Shown here piece by piece: positions 61,363 through 64,000 of a stretch of 64,000 bases of DNA; position 1 is the first letter of the stretch; every line of letters begins with the position of its first letter. The notes under the pieces were generated by a model. That model ran no database searches. It was not told the origin of the DNA and worked only from the letters and a program-made list of their open reading frames with translations. The position numbers and the translations under genes are program-made. The DNA is taken from positions 1-64,000 of the forward strand of contig NZ_VMSG01000026.1 of NCBI RefSeq assembly GCF_007713465.1, in the 5' to 3' direction. This stretch comes from Pseudomonas sp. H3(2019). GTDB taxonomy: Bacteria; Pseudomonadota; Gammaproteobacteria; Pseudomonadales; Pseudomonadaceae.

Positions 61363-61430
61363 AGATCGTTCCCACGCTTGGGACGCAGAGCGTCCCTGGC
61401 TGCATTCCCACGCGGAGCGTGGGAACGATC
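61363..61430. repeat. Composite GATCGTTCCCACGC repeat, short form
   Basis: GATCGTTCCCACGC at 61364, hairpin GGGACGCAGAGCGTCCC, then ATTCCCACGCGGAGCGTGGGAACGATC ending 61430 (shown in part: GCGTGGGAACGATC). Lies between convergent genes. Confidence 0.82.
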
Positions 61431-61442
61431 AATCCGCCGCGA

Positions 61443-62537
61443 TCAGATACCTGCGCGCAACACGCTGGCCGGCAGCGGCTCACCGCGCTCGACACTGGCC
61501 GCAACGGCTGCGATCAGGCCACTCAACTCATAACCCTGAGCCTTCAACCAGTCCTGATTGTAATAGGTGGTCGCGTAGCGTTCGCCGCTATCGCACAGAA
61601 TCGCCACGATCGAGCCACTCTCCCCCGCTGCCACCATCTGCTGCGCCGCCATCAAGGCGCCGATCAGGTTGGTCCCGCTCGAGCCTCCCACATGCCGGCC
61701 CAGACGCTGCGCCAAATAATGCATGGCCGCCAGCGACAACGCGTCCGGCACCTTGACCATCGCATCGATTACCTTCGGCAAGAACGACGCCTCGACCCGC
61801 GGCCGGCCAATGCCTTCGATCCGCGAACCACAATCCAGGCGCAAGCTCGCGTCGCCGGTCTGGTAGTACTCGAAGAACACCGAACGCTCGGCATCGGCGC
61901 ACAACACGCGGGTGCAATGCTGGCGATAACGCACGTAGCGCCCCAAGGTCGCGGTGGTGCCGCCCGTTCCAGGGCTGGAAATCAGCCAGCTCGGTTCAGG
62001 ATGACGTTCGAAACGCATTTGCTGAAAAATCGACTCGGCAATGTTGTTGTTGGCTCGCCAGTCGGTGGCGCGTTCGGCATAGGTGAACTGGTCGATGAAA
62101 TGGCCATCGTGCTCCCGGGCCAGACGCTCAGACTCGGCGTAGATCTGCGTCGGGTCCTGCACCAGATGGCTTTTTCCACCATAAAAGGCGATCTGCGCGA
62201 TCTTTTCCTGAGACGTGGTGGCCGGCATCACGGCAATGAACGGCAAACCGAGCAAGCGCGCGAAATACGCCTCGGAGATTGCCGTCGAACCACTGGACGC
62301 CTCGATCACCGGCGCTCCCGGCTTGAGCCAGCCGTTACACAGCGCATAAAGGAACAGTGAGCGCGCCAACCGATGTTTGAGGCTACCGGTGGGGTGACTG
62401 GACTCATCCTTGAAGTACAACTCGATGCCCGGCAATCCCGGCAGTGGCAAAGGGATCAGGTGCGTATCGGCGCTGCGCTGGAAGTCGGCTTCGATGATCC
62501 GGATGGCTTCGCGGGCCCACTGACGGTTGTCGCTCAT
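61443..62537 (-). CDS. PLP-dependent cysteine synthase-family enzyme
   Basis: 364 aa from the ATG at 62537. Fold-type II PLP enzyme: Lys in 'HPTGSLKHRLARSLF' binds the cofactor, 'EASSGSTAISEAYFA' is the substrate carboxylate loop, and 'SSPGTGGTTATLGRYVRY' binds PLP phosphate. It resembles CysK/CysM but has a longer C-terminus ('DSGERYATTYYNQDWL' conserved), as in stand-alone cysteine desulfhydrase/lyase members. The reaction (Cys synthesis, Cys degradation or another beta-replacement) cannot be fixed here. Confidence 0.85.
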   Translation of the reverse strand: MSDNRQWAREAIRIIEADFQRSADTHLIPLPLPGLPGIELYFKDESSHPTGSLKHRLARSLFLYALCNGWLKPGAPVIEASSGSTAISEAYFARLLGLPFIAVMPATTSQEKIAQIAFYGGKSHLVQDPTQIYAESERLAREHDGHFIDQFTYAERATDWRANNNIAESIFQQMRFERHPEPSWLISSPGTGGTTATLGRYVRYRQHCTRVLCADAERSVFFEYYQTGDASLRLDCGSRIEGIGRPRVEASFLPKVIDAMVKVPDALSLAAMHYLAQRLGRHVGGSSGTNLIGALMAAQQMVAAGESGSIVAILCDSGERYATTYYNQDWLKAQGYELSGLIAAVAASVERGEPLPASVLRAGI

Positions 62538-62820
62538 GGTCTTTTTCTCGTTGAATCGAATAGGCGTAGGAAAACTTGGCGGTGACAACAGGCAACGGAT
62601 TGACCTTGTCGAAAGGCTCAGTCAACAAGCTTAGGAAAAAACCCGCATAACGCACAGGTACAGCTGAGGCCCAATACGCCAGCCAACTGCTAGGCTCAGG
62701 CCGGGTCCCGGAGAGATCGTTGTAACGACATATAACAAAAAAGAATATAACTTTTGTTTTAACAACTAACCGTACGGGTTAGGGTGGTCCACCTTTTGAA
62801 TCGATAGATGGAGAGCGACC

Positions 62821-64000
62821 TTGCCTCTGCGTAGCACTTTCACGCGTTTCTTTCAGTTGGAAGCTGCCAGCGGTCTGTTATTGATTGCCGCTGCAGCTCT
62901 TGCCCTGATCATCAACAACTCACCGCTGTCCTGGCTCTATAACGGCCTGCTGGACACTCCCGTGGTCGCCCAGATCGGCGCCCTGAAAATCGCCAAGCCG
63001 CTGTTGTTATGGATCAACGACGGCCTGATGGCGATGTTCTTCCTGTTGATCGGCCTTGAGGTCAAACGCGAAATCCTTGAAGGTCATCTGTCCAAACCGT
63101 CGCAGATCGTCCTGCCGGGTGCAGCGGCCATCGGCGGCATGGTCGTGCCGGCGCTGATCTACTGGTTCCTCAACAAGGACAACCCGTCAGCCCTGGGCGG
63201 TTGGGCGATCCCGATGGCCACTGATATCGCCTTCGCCCTCGGCGTACTCGCCTTGCTGGGCAAGCGTGTGCCGGTCTCGCTGAAGCTGTTTTTGATGACC
63301 CTGGCAATCATTGATGACCTGGGTGCAATCATCGTCATCGCGATCTTCTACTCCGGCGCATTGTCGACGCTGTCGTTGATGCTGGCCGCAGCCTGTCTGG
63401 TGGCGCTGGTGGCGATGAATCGGCTAGGCGTGGTCAAGCTCGGCCCCTACATGATCATTGGCCTGATTCTATGGGTGTGTGTACTCAAGAGCGGTGTCCA
63501 CGCCACACTGGCTGGTGTAACACTGGCGTTCTGCATTCCGCTACGTACCAAAAACGCTGAACCGTCACCGTTGCTGAGCCTGGAGCACGCGCTGCACCCT
63601 TGGGTGGCCTTCGGTATCCTGCCGTTGTTCGCTTTCGCCAATGCTGGTGTTTCACTGGCTGGCGTTAACCTTGAGAGTTTCACCCACCACGTACCGATGG
63701 GCATTGCTGCCGGTTTGCTGCTGGGCAAGACCGTTGGTGTCTTCGGCCTGACCTGGCTCGCCGTGAAGATAGGCATTGCAGCCCTCCCCGCTGGCGCCAA
63801 TTGGGGCCAGGTACTCGGCGTGGCGATCCTTTGCGGTATCGGTTTCACCATGAGCCTGTTTGTCGGCTCCCTGGCCTTTGTGCCGGGCAGCAGCGAATAC
63901 GCCGGCATGGACCGCATGGGCATTCTCACCGGCTCGATCCTCGCTGCATTGATCGGTTACGCGGTGACCGCAGCGGCCAGTCGCAAGAGCGCCGCTCTGA
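62821..64000 (+). CDS. nhaA: Na+/H+ antiporter NhaA (partial, 3' end off the right edge)
   Basis: 393 codons are in the window with no stop before the edge, close to the full length of NhaA. The start is a TTG at 62821 with GGAG at 62810-62813; the ATG at 62808 is out of frame and stops after eight codons. 'FQLEAASGLLLIAAAALALI' opens, 'GLEVKREILEGHLS' is the pH-sensor region, 'PMATDIAFALGVLALLG' and the ion-binding Asp pair 'LAIIDDLGAIIVIA' are intact. It exchanges two protons for one sodium ion. Confidence 0.93.
   Translation, partial: MPLRSTFTRFFQLEAASGLLLIAAAALALIINNSPLSWLYNGLLDTPVVAQIGALKIAKPLLLWINDGLMAMFFLLIGLEVKREILEGHLSKPSQIVLPGAAAIGGMVVPALIYWFLNKDNPSALGGWAIPMATDIAFALGVLALLGKRVPVSLKLFLMTLAIIDDLGAIIVIAIFYSGALSTLSLMLAAACLVALVAMNRLGVVKLGPYMIIGLILWVCVLKSGVHATLAGVTLAFCIPLRTKNAEPSPLLSLEHALHPWVAFGILPLFAFANAGVSLAGVNLESFTHHVPMGIAAGLLLGKTVGVFGLTWLAVKIGIAALPAGANWGQVLGVAILCGIGFTMSLFVGSLAFVPGSSEYAGMDRMGILTGSILAALIGYAVTAAASRKSAAL

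Overview
The window is 64 kb of chromosome from a fluorescent Pseudomonas, most likely the P. fluorescens group. Support for this: the EmhR/EmhABC (TtgABC-type) efflux locus, the olsB/olsA pair, xenB, the braC/livHMGF operon, a complete pca cluster with PcaR, RapA, GC-rich coding sequence, and intergenic REP-type palindromes typical of this group. No rRNA, tRNA, CRISPR, prophage or intact insertion sequence was seen. Most of the window is ordinary core genome with small accessory patches.

Layout. 0-9.8 kb: LemA and a TPM-domain partner (cut by the left edge), periplasmic beta-glucosidase BglX, a ClsB-type cardiolipin synthase with a YceI protein, a serine hydrolase, ornithine-lipid enzymes OlsB and OlsA, and ACP phosphodiesterase. 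9.9-12.9 kb: an ArsR regulator, an MFS exporter and XenB, split by a 271-bp non-autonomous element with perfect 26-bp ends. 13.1-14.2 kb: two AT-rich genes of unknown function that look like distant paralogues. 14.4-21.1 kb: EmhR and EmhABC, with a TtgR-like operator.

21.2-25.2 kb: the most unusual locus, a compact candidate RiPP operon on the minus strand. It encodes an 85-aa precursor-like peptide with an NHLP/Os1348-type leader and no cysteine, a GNAT acetyltransferase, a HExxH putative peptide hydroxylase, and a 657-aa fusion of a divergent DUF692/MNIO domain, a winged-helix (RRE-like) segment and a SagB-type flavin dehydrogenase. A long stem-loop separates the precursor from the enzyme genes. 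Two PcaR-like 9-bp palindromes lie upstream.

25.8-39.0 kb: an OprD-family porin, a polysaccharide deacetylase, then the whole protocatechuate branch of the beta-ketoadipate pathway (pcaC, D, B, T, G, H, F, J, I, K, R), all on the minus strand. PcaR-like operators precede pcaI, pcaK and pcaR, and one 14/15-identical copy precedes the porin. 39.7-46 kb: a small conserved protein, phosphate transporter Pit, a 38-aa CcoM-like cbb3 oxidase subunit behind two ANR-type boxes, two small hypothetical proteins, and RapA.

46.4-48.6 kb: a stand-alone FtsZ/tubulin-superfamily GTPase (725 aa) with recognisable G-box, GGGTGSG, guanine-binding and T7-loop motifs. 48.9-54.5 kb: a DUF2288 protein and the branched-chain amino-acid ABC transporter. 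54.7-57.3 kb: a bufferin operon (DUF2282 precursor, canonical DUF692 MNIO, DUF2063 partner, DoxX), so the window holds two unrelated MNIO systems. 57.2-64 kb: a divergent LysR regulator and SDR lacking the catalytic Tyr/Lys, a lipoprotein, an FAD oxidoreductase, a PLP cysteine-synthase-like enzyme, and NhaA (cut by the right edge).
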